A stretch of DNA of 64,000 nt. Source: Sipunculus nudus. Taxonomy: Eukaryota > Annelida > Sipuncula > Golfingiida > Sipunculidae. Position numbers and translations under genes: made by a program. Each line of letters opens with the position of its first letter. Within the stretch, counting starts at the first letter, position 1. Below the pieces are notes generated by a model that was not told where the DNA came from, searched no databases, and saw only the letters and a list, made by a program, of their open reading frames with translations. Positions 13,794 through 23,965 of this stretch are shown here, in pieces. The stretch spans positions 38,581,079 through 38,645,078 of the forward strand of contig CM049309.1 in the NCBI GenBank assembly GCA_026874595.1. The letters are read 5' to 3'.

Positions 13794-14489
13794 GCTATAC
13801 CCGAATTAATAGCCGGCTCCGGTCAAGACCTTGAAAATTAGGTAACGGTCAAACATAAATTTCAGGTGCAAATCTGTCACCTAGGTCTTATTACTTTTAT
13901 AGTAAATGTCAGTTTCGGAAAATCTAGATCTAGCAGTAAAATAAAAAAGAAAACATCTCATCGATGGTTTTACATTCAGAGAAACATAAGAAAGCCTCCC
14001 TTTTCCGAAAACATCTATACTCGACCAGACAGGTTAGTCAAGACCTTATATACGACATGACCTACTGGTTACGACAGTAAAGGTTCGAACCTATAGAAAC
14101 CCCAGAAGCCAAATATAGTGAAATTAAGAAAGAACCTCAAACATACAGTCATGTTATGTCCTTACTACACATATTGACTTTCGGATTATTTCTAGTCCAG
14201 ATAATCTAAAACTAAAGACCAAGAAGGCCAGCTTAATTGACCTATCCATGAACTCTATGCGACCTTAATCGCATATTCATTCAATGAATAAACATAAGCA
14301 TGGGACTAAGGAGCAACCAATCAGGTGACCTTAAACATTGTTAAGCGTCAATCATCTGACAAAAATAAAATTTTGCATAATTTGACAGAGCTCTGTCAAA
14401 CAGAACACGTGTAGTCTGTAAATACTATCAGTACCCATATATATCGGCATGTTTTCCGGGATATTTTATTATACGAAGGAGACAGTATA

Positions 14490-14556
14490 AAAAGTTTCTA
14501 GGTTATAGGTTGCGGGAGCCATTCCTACGACTACGGAGTGAATAAAAATGACTAAC
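14490..14556 (-). other. Start of intron 1 conserved with the 61.6-kb module
   Basis: Reading the minus strand after the donor, GTAGTCGTAGGAATGGCTC and GCAACCTAT match GTAGTCGGAGGAATAGCTC and GCAACCTAT at 61624-61655, without indels over the first 17 codon-lengths except one base near the donor that can be aligned either way. Similarity fades by about 14490. Confidence 0.6.
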
Positions 14557-14610
14557 CTGACACATAATTCGTATGAGACAAATAATCCAATATATTGCAA
14601 TACGGTTCAT
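14557..14610 (-). CDS. First coding exon of a secreted protein (paralogue A), partial gene
   Basis: The minus-strand ATG at 14610-14608 opens 18 codons, MNRIAIYWIICLIRIMCQ, ending at CAG with a GTTAGT splice donor, so the exon ends in phase 0. The peptide is a short basic start plus a hydrophobic core and Cys-Gln, as in a secretory signal peptide. It is supported by a paralogous exon at 61548-61604 on the other strand. There, the W-I-I-C-L-x-R-I-x-C-Q pattern, the donor position and about 190 bp of upstream DNA are conserved. The following exons should lie at lower coordinates; none could be recognised. The protein family is unknown. An alternative is that the whole module is a transposable element rather than the start of a gene. 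If translation ran past the donor, the frame would stop 18 codons later (at a TAA near 14502). Confidence 0.45.
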
Positions 14611-14643
14611 ATATGACTGCGATATAGTAAACAATGGTCAGGT

Positions 14644-14833
14644 GATACCAGTTGATGACGTCAAGTCAAAACGACGTCATGCGCCATCGCCCTTTGTGAC
14701 GTCATTATTATGTTATTATTAGCTCTCGCTACCATGGGCATGGAAGTCCATGTGTGTGGGAGCGTTTTGGGGGCTCATTATAATAATAAGTTAAAAGGGC
14801 GGAGCATTTGGGCTGTGGTGGATCGGTCAATTC
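14644..14833 (-). promoter_or_regulatory. Conserved upstream (promoter-like) region of paralogue A
   Basis: This ~190-bp block lies just upstream of the minus-strand first exon and is matched by 61325-61516 in opposite orientation. Shared blocks, read toward the exon, are AATTGACC, CAGCCCAAATGCTCCGCCC, TTATTATAATGAGCCCCC, AAAACGCTCC, CTTCCATGCCCA, GGTAGCGAGAGCTA and ACGTCATCAACTGGTATC. It holds two perfect CRE palindromes TGACGTCA (14656-14663 and 14697-14704) and a 7/8 match (14672-14679), sites of the type bound by CREB/ATF bZIP factors. Promoter function is inference. Confidence 0.45.
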
Positions 14834-15844
14834 AGGGGCTTTCGATGCAATAGGAAGAGAATTTGAAGTGTCCGGGACGCTCAGGCAAATATATGTTGGA
14901 GAGTCCTATCTGAGTTTGGAGCGTCCAAAGGTGACATGATATGTCAATGTTTGAATGGTTACGTAATACCATTTATTTATTTATTTTTTATTTTATGTCA
15001 TAATCGTATCATTGTATGGTTAGAAATCGTGTTATTCCGTGATCATTTGATTATGTTGTAATATAAAGGTCAGTTGTATAAGCACAGAGTTTACACAACT
15101 GTCTCGTTTATTGAGGCAGCGTTTCGATGGTCATTGACTGCGACAAAGACAAAATATGATCCCGTCGGTCCATCGTCCCATCGGACGCTTGGACTCCAAG
15201 AACCGTGCGTCCGAAAGACATTTTGAGGGTAACCGACGCTTACCCATGCGTTCCTGAAAGTCCTGCTTAAATGTTACGTACTAAACTTACCGCACGGTTA
15301 CGTTTATCCTCATTTAATTTACAAAGCCATCAATGGACTTATTTTTAAAATAATTATGAATTAAGGTGTATAGATGATATTTGGTGCTGCGACGGTGAAG
15401 AAGCAGCTAAGCAAAGGAAATGTATATGCATTGGTAAAGTAGAACTTCGATTAACTGAGCAGACTCGGGGAAAATGAAAAGTTTGGTTCGATGCACATTG
15501 GAATAAACAATTACTCTTTTGAAAATAAAAAAAAAAAAATAAATAAAAGTAAAGGAGTTTTGGATAATTTGGATGTTCAGATTAACCGTGTGTCTGTGTA
15601 TATGTATTAGACCATCGGGTATCCGAACAGTTAAAAAAGAAATGTTGGGAAAACGAATATGTCGGATTAACGTACAACAAAACGAAATATTACATGGTTA
15701 ATTCGGATACACAGAGTTAATTGTTCATAACCGATAGTAGGATCGGCGAGGCTTTAAGTAGATACGGCAGTATATATTAAAATAATTCGGTGACGAATGA
15801 ATCGCTGGGGGGCCGCTTGAGCCCTAACCTTTTTTCAGGTGTTT

Positions 15845-15985
15845 AAATCATTTTTTTGGCGGCCTGGAACATCCTACCCCCCCCCCCCTTCCGGACCAGG
15901 GGCCATTTTTTTAATTTCTTTTTAGTCTTCCAGGGTTTGGTTCCTCCCCTTTCCAAATTCCTGGATCCGCCCCTGGATTTAAGTT
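15845..15985 (+). repeat. Dispersed repeat fragment ending in CCGCCCCTGGATTT
   Basis: An 11-base C run is followed by a pyrimidine-rich stretch, TTTCCAAATTC and GGATCCGCCCCTGGATTT. It resembles the minus-strand fragment at 8612-8700. C-run plus T-rich patches of similar look occur at 32335-32390. Confidence 0.4.
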
Positions 15986-17944
15986 CGCTGATCTTCAGGT
16001 CCGAATCAGTTACAACAGATTTGTTGCCGCTCTTTTGGGGTGTGTTTATCTATTTCCGTATGGCATAATGCGCCAGTTATTACACTTGTATTAATAGTTC
16101 CCCGAACAACCTTTTTCGCCGATGAAGGGGATCAGTCGCTAGAAATACTACACAACAATTACAGTAGGATCAACAGGTGGACGCCCATGGTCTGGAATCA
16201 GTTAGTTGCAAGTGGCCGTGTATGCCGGACAAATAGCACACTTATTCAAACATCTCCGTGGGTAGGTATTCACTACTGATTGATATGTACGGAGCTTGAA
16301 CCCGTGCCGGCCAACCAGTAACTTATAGCATTGTTGGGTTGATGAAGCCCACAGTGTTCCCCTACCGCTCCATACTGTCTTATCCGAGCGTAGAGCATTC
16401 GCTCTCAAAACTGTCTGCTTGAACCAATGCGGCTCAGCACTGCACAGATTCCACACCAGATTGTTCAGATGCTGGGCATTCTTGGTTTAGCGAGAGTTCA
16501 GCGTGGACGCCCCCATCCCCGCGGCACCGCTTCAAGCACGACTCCAACATTGGCGATAACGTGATTTTAAGATGTCGTAACAACCCTGCTCCATGGTTTT
16601 CAGTACTCGGTTACCTTGGCCTCCTCTGTATGTATGTACAATCTTTTTCTACATATTTGTTTTCCTCTTTCATTTTATTTTGGGCCGGTCCGCATGTGTG
16701 ATCCAAATTTTTGACAAGTTTATATTCATTTTTCTTTTCTACAGTAATCAATGAAGGTCATGTCTTAAAAAAATACATATGAGATTATTTTTGTGTCATT
16801 CCAAACACACGCGATATATAAAACTCACACCTATAACATACAAATAATGTTAATACAACTTATATTAATGTTATAAAACCGCTTGTGCCCTAACGATTAA
16901 GAAAATATTAACGATTTTTTTCCTTATGCATTGGCATTCCTTCTGTCAAATGCATTAATCCATGTCTTGTCGAGCTATATAATCAAATCAGAAGGCGAAT
17001 AAACGCAGAAACATGTGGTGGTGTCAAGTTTTACTCCATGTGCTTCCAATTTCCCTATTTTAAAACTCTAAATCAACCCGATGTTCAACTATTTATCTTA
17101 GTTAACACAAAAAGAGAACAACTTTGTAAAATTTGTTATTCTAATTTATTCTCAGAAACTCTTGCGGGGCATGATGACATCTGAACTACCGAGTACTTTG
17201 TTATGCCTAAATGTATTCCAAATTTCCTTCTTTAAAAGACAAAACATGCATGGCCAGTGGAAGAAAACACATAGAAAAGCGGTATGCATAGATATTTTAT
17301 GATATAAATGACTTAGTGTTTCTTAGAGTGTTAGAGTAGTAACGATACAGAGGAGTGTTGTCGATGTGTGTATGTTTGTATGCATGTGAATTCTTGAGGA
17401 TACACTTGATTATACATACAGGTAATATTTACAAGGGAGTGATTTGCATTTCTGAGCATATTAGAGGGGCTAACGTCTTTGGCGCTTAACCATTGATCGA
17501 TTCATAATAATATTTCCTAACATTGACCACTGTGTTAAGATTTATATAACCCATGTTTCCACGTATACTGTTATTTGCGTTTAGCGTATGGTCTTGTTTT
17601 GCGCTATTTCGGTGCCAGTGTCCAGAAATGAAGCCGAGTTAGTGTTAGGGTCACCCACGATCGTAAGCGCAGCCTCTTTAAGTGATGCGGTGGGGTTCGA
17701 CAGATTGGCATAATTTTCATGTTTAGTGTTTTTAATATGAAACAAACATGGTATGATTTACGTACTTAAATCTAAACATCTGATCACAGCTGTGTTAATT
17801 TGATTTTTTCATGGTCATGCCTCTTTCTGAGCCAAGATATATTGACGCCTATTTTGTAGAAAAAAAAGCGAGACCATGGTCTAATAGGATATCACAGTGG
17901 GAAACTCAAAAGAACCCCCAAATAGGAAAATCTGAGCCGCCTGT

Positions 17945-17993
17945 GGGGTGCCATGCTACCGTTATTGGTGTGGTCCTGTCAGCGTGGCACCCC
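17945..17993. other. Stem-loop
   Basis: GGGGTGCCATGCT (17945-17957) pairs with AGCGTGGCACCCC (17981-17993) over 13 positions with one G-T wobble, with a 23-base loop. Role unknown. Confidence 0.5.
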
Positions 17994-19029
17994 CTACTGT
18001 GACCGAGCGTGTATACGTTAATTCGCATCTTTATGGCATCTCAAGGTCGCTGTGTCGTCTGCTGTTGGATAAAGAATAATTACGCCAGGTCGGGCAATTT
18101 CATGTTTCACCGTTAATAAAGTCTAGGCGTCCTTCATTATTACATGAGATTCAACGTATAATTCAAAGGATACCGTGTCTTTGGGAACAACAAAGGGTAC
18201 ACATAAACTATTTTTACGACTACAACGTCGCCAGTGTTGTTCCATGAATCCAGCTATGGCGACCATGTTGTCTGTCCATAAAACAATAATGACAACACGC
18301 GCTTGCGTGTATACAAGTAACATACGATATACCTGTACGAAAATGGCACATGTAGCCAGTTAGTATCTCGCTTGTTGTAACACGAATATCAACCAGTTTC
18401 GATAAATGTTTGTATTTTCCTCACCGATACGTAGAAGATTCACTCAATGGTATTTTTTAAAATTTTTGTTGTTGTATTTTTCTTCAAATATAGTATCATT
18501 TTTTCCTCCAATTCTTCTAATTAAATTAAATCTTACATCGGTACCACGGATTTCTATTTTAATAAATTCTTCGATTGTGAGCAGTGTCCAGTTATAATGT
18601 GTAAAATAAAGAGGAGATCGACACCCCCCCCCCCCTTTCCATCCAGGGGGCCATATAGCGCATCAGTATGTGAATATGTTGTATTAAACGATGTATATGT
18701 AAGGTTTAACCTGACAGGAATAATATCATAGAAAATATAAGGATACGGACCGATCATGTCATTTGACCTGATGTCAGACTGCAAGATGCCTCAGAATACC
18801 ATGTACGCCAAGAGAAAATGAAACAGGAAAAGAGCACATACCGCCGCCACGGCAAGCGCTTGTTCATACTTCTTTATGAAGGCCTTTCACAAGCAAAATT
18901 ACCCTTAGATCAGTAATATATACATAGGGGAAGGCAGAAATCACATTAAATTCTTTTTCCAAAGGTAGGTGAAAGGGCAGCTTTAAGGTGGTCTTCTGTG
19001 GCTCATTTTTCGTTTCCAGAAAACGTTTC

Positions 19030-19118
19030 AGTAGTTTTTACGTAGTCCCACCAACAGACAAAAACAAAACACACGAATAAACAAACACGGATCAAAACAT
19101 AACCTCCTTGGCGGCGCC
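19030..19118 (+). repeat. Dispersed repeat family P, 3' part
   Basis: ACAGACAAAAACAAAACACA followed by ACACGGATCAAAACATAACC and TCCTTGGCGGCGCC. This matches the 3' end of the copies at 26.7, 42.0 and 51.6 kb, which end GAACGCATACC / CATAACC followed by GGCGGAGG. Confidence 0.5.
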
Positions 19119-19474
19119 AGCAACGATACGAGGTACTGGAATGCACTGTTTATTTTGTCGCAGGCGTTAGGCGTAGTCTCCATAAGTCCCCATCAAAAGA
19201 TCGTACTTATGAGACAGGAAGCGACCATGTCCATTATCTTCAGTTATCAGTTTACAGTTAACAGGCCAATGAAAAAATGTATGCGACTCTTTATCACCCA
19301 TCAGTCAATATCAAGACATGTTTTATCACTTTGTCGGCCTGACCAACGCCCTATAAGTGGTGAAGAAATGATTATCTTTTTCACCGTCGTAATCCCGAGC
19401 TTAAAGGGACAAAGTTGACCAGATCTGGTGGACAATATAGGGCCTTAAACCGGTAATGTAGTCGAATCCACACC

Positions 19475-19922
19475 ATACGATTCCGAGTGCATGTTGAGTT
19501 CATGCCCAACGAGTCCGAGTCCTTGAGGTTCGAGTCTAAGTCCACCTTCTTCGAGTCTGGAACCCGAGTCCGAGTCCAATGAAAATCTTTTTATAAAAAG
19601 GAAATTTAAAATGAAACTGAGATTACCACGAATATTTTTATTTTAGTGTATACCTGACTTTTATACCCTAAGGTTTATTTAGATTTAGACCTAAAGTTTG
19701 GTACATAAAGTCTTTATCGTGATATTTGTTAGTAGTTTGCTCACGTATATAATATAATAATTAATATATGATATGTGACAGAGCTTTCCTTCTGCTGGGC
19801 TCTAGATAGACTCGGGGTGATTTCTCTGATTTCTTTGAGATAAGGACAACTCCGAGTACAAGTCCGAGTCCAGGACGCTCGAGTCCAAATCCGAGTCCCT
19901 GAAAAAGTGGACTCGAGTCAGG
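19475..19922. repeat. Element with two CGAGTCC-rich ends around an AT core
   Basis: The left cluster (19475-19579) and right cluster (19850-19922) each contain multiple CGAGTCC / CCGAGTCC units in the same orientation. Between them lie about 270 bp of AT-rich DNA with no ORF. Repeated short subterminal motifs are typical of non-autonomous DNA transposons, but no clear terminal inverted repeat or target duplication was seen. Confidence 0.5.
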
Positions 19923-22642
19923 GCCTCCATCACTGCGTAAAACTATTTTTTAGTCGGTATTGTGGATTTAGAAATACTTCCAAATCGATACCTGACGTAA
20001 TATCCGAATGACGAGCACGTTATACAAGCTCATGCACGTACGCACGACGTTTTTAAACTGTAATATCATGCAATCTGTGAAAAAATGAATGTTATAATTT
20101 GAATTATGTTAAATCTTTTAAAAATATGATTTTCAAACAAATGAATATCACCCGCAGAAATCCACCGGTAGAACAACCTGGGCGAACTTTTTAACGTAAG
20201 CTCTACTTGGCTGAATTAATGGGCTAGGTCTTAAGTGTGTGTATTAGCAGATATACCTGTTGGGACTCTTAAGATGTTTGGGGGTGTTTATTTACCGTCT
20301 CTGACAAAAACCCGTCGGGTATTGGTTATATACTTGTGGCAAGGCCCGGCACTTTAGTGTTGAGAATACCAGGTATAACAGGGCCACGGCTAACATACCA
20401 TGACTCAATTTTTTTCTAATGAGGCCCAAGCCTTCACTGTAAACGCAGGGGGGGTTGTGCAGTGCTTCCGATTAGTGATGCCAAACAGTATCCAAACAAA
20501 CCCCTGGAGAACAGGTGGAAGTTGGCGACATCTGGACACAACTTCAGGTACTAATTCAACTGGGACATTTGCCAGCACATCAATCCCAGTGCGCAGTTTC
20601 CGACTGTTTATAATTACTAGATGCATCCGTGGAAAATCCACGGTTCTATATGACATATAGTTTTGTAATAGTTTTTTATCCACTCCTTTTCGCAGGGACT
20701 GTTATAAAAATCACTTATGCTAAGATTCTGCAGGAAACCCCCTCCCCTAACTGTCAGCCAAGGATGGGAAAACAAAGAAGTAGATTTGAGGCATATATAA
20801 GGTGAATGAATTTGCGTGAGACTTTTTTTTGCTTCCGCTAAACAACATTGGCAAGACATCATCATTTCCGGAGTTATGACGATAATATATAAGCCATCTA
20901 TATTGAGAAAAAAAAATGAAGAAATTATATGACTGTATATAGAAAAGTAAAAGTTTATGAAAGATAATTTGTATAAATTGAGCTTAAAGGACATCACGAA
21001 AAATGATGTTTTTAGTCGTCAGTTTATGGAAATCTTAGGTAAGGTAACAAACACATTTAAGTCATTGAAGGCTTTTGGACGCGTAAATGCAACTTAAAAT
21101 AGACTCCTACGGTATTAAAAGCTTGTCCTGAGCTCTGTGCATTGTCGTCAAGAAAGCATATTGATCGGAAGCTAACGATAAACGACAGGTTTATATTGTT
21201 CGGTGCAAGTCTATGGCAGAGTATAACTTCAACCTTGGCTCGTTGTTTTGTCTACAGTAAATTTAACGCCAATAAAGTATTTCCAGATATTTCAGAAACT
21301 TTTCAGAGGGTTAGCGTAAAACCGTATAAGCAATCCATTAAATTTTGGAGGTTATCAAGATCAACATAGTATATTTTTTTCTTATATACCATTGTCTCCA
21401 TGCAAGCTAAAACCCGGTCACTGAAGCGTGACATTGTTCATACCTGAAAAATGTACACTTGAACACATGACTGATAAAGCTCCGACATCAGATTCTTGTT
21501 TGTGTATTGAATTCCTATCAGTTTAAAGATGTACCGGTAATACATTTTCATATTTCAATGTCGCTGGAGATTGCAGGTCCTGAAAGAATATGTGTGCATG
21601 GTTATCATGAAAAGATACTTATTAATGTATATATTAGAACATACCTGTAAACCCATAAAAATCAGGTCTCGATTCCCAGAGTTGACCGAACTGAAAAGCC
21701 CTCGCATTGAAAGCGGAATCATTTGGTCTTTGTTTAGTTTTTAAATTAGAAACCACTACTTTCTTTTTAGAGGTATGATAGTGGATCTGCAAGACCGCGT
21801 TTTGCACGAAAAGTCCGGGCTCGGGCAGAGCATGCTTTCTGCCCAAGGTGAGCGCGAAATGCAGAAAAATCCCCGTAGCTCCTTCTAAATTAGCGAGACG
21901 TGCGTGAAGGACCTTAATGCACAAAAGAAATAACGACACCTTAGGGGTAATATTAAATTATTAATTATGCAGCTTAAAACGAGATAATCCCTCAAAAGAA
22001 AACAAACTTGTCCTAGAAGAGGACATCGACGATATGTATGCAGATATTGGAGAGTCAGATCAGAGCGAAAGCAGGTAAACCTTGGTCTAGAGAACACCCA
22101 ACTGCTTATTTATTATATAGATTATTAATTATCTTCAGATCAGACGTTAATGCCTGTTCATATACAAAGTCATTGATATGTTATCACTCTTTAAAGATCA
22201 AATTTATATATTGCATGCGTGTTCATGTAACATCTCCATTGTATGTTCTCAGGATTTCAATAATGAATCCATGTTATCAACATGGATAATTAAATTTGGA
22301 GGGATATAGGAGATGTTCAGGTTATATACATCATATCTGTTATAAATCTATACCTTTTCATATCGATGAAACGCCATTCACATCACGCCGAATCTTACAT
22401 CTTTGGTCAGGCACATTCATTCTATATCACCGTATAGCGAGCAAGGATGGTTAATTAAGGGTTCGTTATATATACTTTCAATATCTTGTTACTAGAATTC
22501 CGTCTTACATTATTATTATTGCTGCAATATTTAGATTTCTAATTTAGGTCGGAAAAAAATAACTGGCAGTGAGTTAACCTTGGTTTCGTAGATCGCTTAC
22601 AGTAAGCGACCTGAATTTCTTTCTTGTCCGCTTCATCTAGTT
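19923..22642. other. Non-coding stretch, no gene recognised
   Basis: Several 75-126-codon frames overlap one another on both strands at 20.4-21.0 kb and 21.6-22.3 kb without family motifs. A perfect palindrome CCGTGGAAAATCCACGG lies near 20629-20645. Confidence 0.5.
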
Positions 22643-22903
22643 CAGTAGAGCGCCGTTAATCCGAAACTATTAATAAAAAAAATATCACCGTTTATCCGAA
22701 TTTTTACAGAAGTATATTTGGCGGTCTACAATTATTATTTATTAAACTGGAAAAACAAATTGTCGAAATTGTCTCGACTGATTATTTCATGCACTAATAT
22801 CACGATTCAATTTTGAACATAACCATTCATCCGGCCGTTCATTTATCCGAACAAAAAATTGCCCCCCTTCCCCCAGGATGTTCGGATTAACAGCGCTCCA
22901 CTG
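22643..22903. mobile_element. MITE with ~23-bp terminal inverted repeats
   Basis: Left end CAGTAGAGCGCCGTTAATCC and right end (reverse complement) CAGTGGAGCGCTGTTAATCC match at about 21 of 23 positions. The 261-bp element has no ORF; its inner part repeats TTATCCGAA-type motifs. The right flank is TA; the left flank is TT. CAGTG-type termini and TA flanks suggest a Tc1/mariner/pogo-class non-autonomous element. Confidence 0.75.
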
Positions 22904-23394
22904 TAATTCATAATAACCTTCGTCATGGAAGTTATGCTTTCACCTGTGTCTGACCGTTTGTTATACGCTAATCATAGAGACAGGCCGTATAATGGTATGG
23001 ACAGATTCCGTCCGTATTCCGTCCGTCCATCGCGATAACCTCCCAGTAATATAATGGATTTTCAAGAAACTCACCAACAAATTTACCAATTTGCCTGCGT
23101 TCTATCCTCGACAAATGTGTTAGAAGAAATATTGTAGGGTTAGGACGTAGCCTAGGAGTAACGGCGTTAGACTTCAGAGCTAAAGGTCCCTAGTTCAAAC
23201 GCGACGCCTAAATGGCATAATAGTGAAAACTCGTTCGAACCTCAGAGATTCGCCCTTACTAATGTCTTAACGACAGGTTATGACATCTGGATTATTCATA
23301 ACCCCGTGCATATTAACCTGAAATCCAGAAGGCTTAATAACAACATTTCATCTTCATCGTATGAATACCTTCATCCTCATTCAATAGGTAATGC
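22904..23394. other. Non-coding; possible tRNA-like head near 23145-23205
   Basis: TAGCCTAGGAGTAACGGCG is followed about 35 bp later by TAGTTCAAACGC, an A-box/B-box-like pair on the plus strand as in decayed tRNA-derived SINE heads. The acceptor stem does not pair, so it is not called a tRNA gene. Confidence 0.3.
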
Positions 23395-23965
23395 CTTAGC
23401 CGTGACAACTGGACTCAGTAGACAATGACAATTGGGCGGGTAGGCCTACTTGAGTCGTTATACAAGCAATATCGAGGAATGCCTCGCAGTGGTCTTCCAT
23501 CATGCTGCATTCATATTATTGTAAACTGCCCATAAACTTAACATTATGTTATGAATGATGAATAAACACAAAAAAATACAAGTGAACTCCCAACCCAAAC
23601 TGAAACCCCGTCTCTATGGTAACGAGTCATTTCCTGTATCGCGTACAGGTTGGCTGCGTCTAGTAACCCGAGCGAGCCATGCTTGTATTCATGCGGTAAG
23701 AAATTCAACAAATCTGTAAGTTAAAATGAAACTTTTCTCGCTCATGTTTGGTGTTATTAGAAAGTGCACTAAAATGCTAACGATTAGTCTGGGGTATGTC
23801 AATTGACAGTGTTTCTGTAGGCCATAAGGCGTTGTCAAAAATAACGAAAATATTTGCACCTCATGGGGCCATAAAATGCGTTCCTCAGACCTAGATTTAA
23901 GGCACTCTGGCAGTCAGTTATCTGGTCGTAATTTCAGAGGGCCTATATGGCGCTAGTCATGCCAC
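23395..23965 (+). repeat. Dispersed repeat family R, copy 2
   Basis: Begins TTAGCCGTGACAACTGGACT and ends TATGGCGCTAG. Between them it carries all blocks found in the other copies, including CCCAACCCAAACTGAAAC, TAACGAGTCATTTCCTGTAT, GAGCCATGCTTGTATTCATG, TTTCTCGCTCATGTTTGGTG, AATGCTAACGA and CGAAAATATTTGCA. No ORF is conserved across copies. Ends CTAGC/GCTAG are weakly inverted. Confidence 0.8.

Larger units (their letters stand above)
8701..14489. other. Non-coding stretch; more GC at 9.2-11.3 kb
   Basis: No gene is recognised. Base composition is more balanced at about 9200-9480 and 10080-11300 than in the flanks, and several 60-90-codon frames are open there. None shows a family motif, signal peptide or convincing splice pair. 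These may be decayed elements or untranslated/regulatory sequence. A GA run lies at 11331-11381 and a two-copy tandem repeat at 13676-13793. Confidence 0.5.
14834..19029. other. Non-coding stretch, no gene recognised
   Basis: Contains the dispersed repeat at 15845-15985 and the hairpin at 17945-17993. Around 16290-16300 a minus-strand B-box-like GGGTTCAAGCTCC occurs in a patch of balanced composition, possibly a decayed tRNA-derived element, but no matching A-box or second copy was found. Confidence 0.5.

Noticed and set aside
20400-20683. Overlapping plus (86 codons) and minus (92 codons) frames
   Set aside because: Mutually antisense and without family motifs; probably chance.
21634-21939. 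101-codon minus-strand frame
   Set aside because: No domain, signal or splice evidence; overlaps other unrelated open frames.
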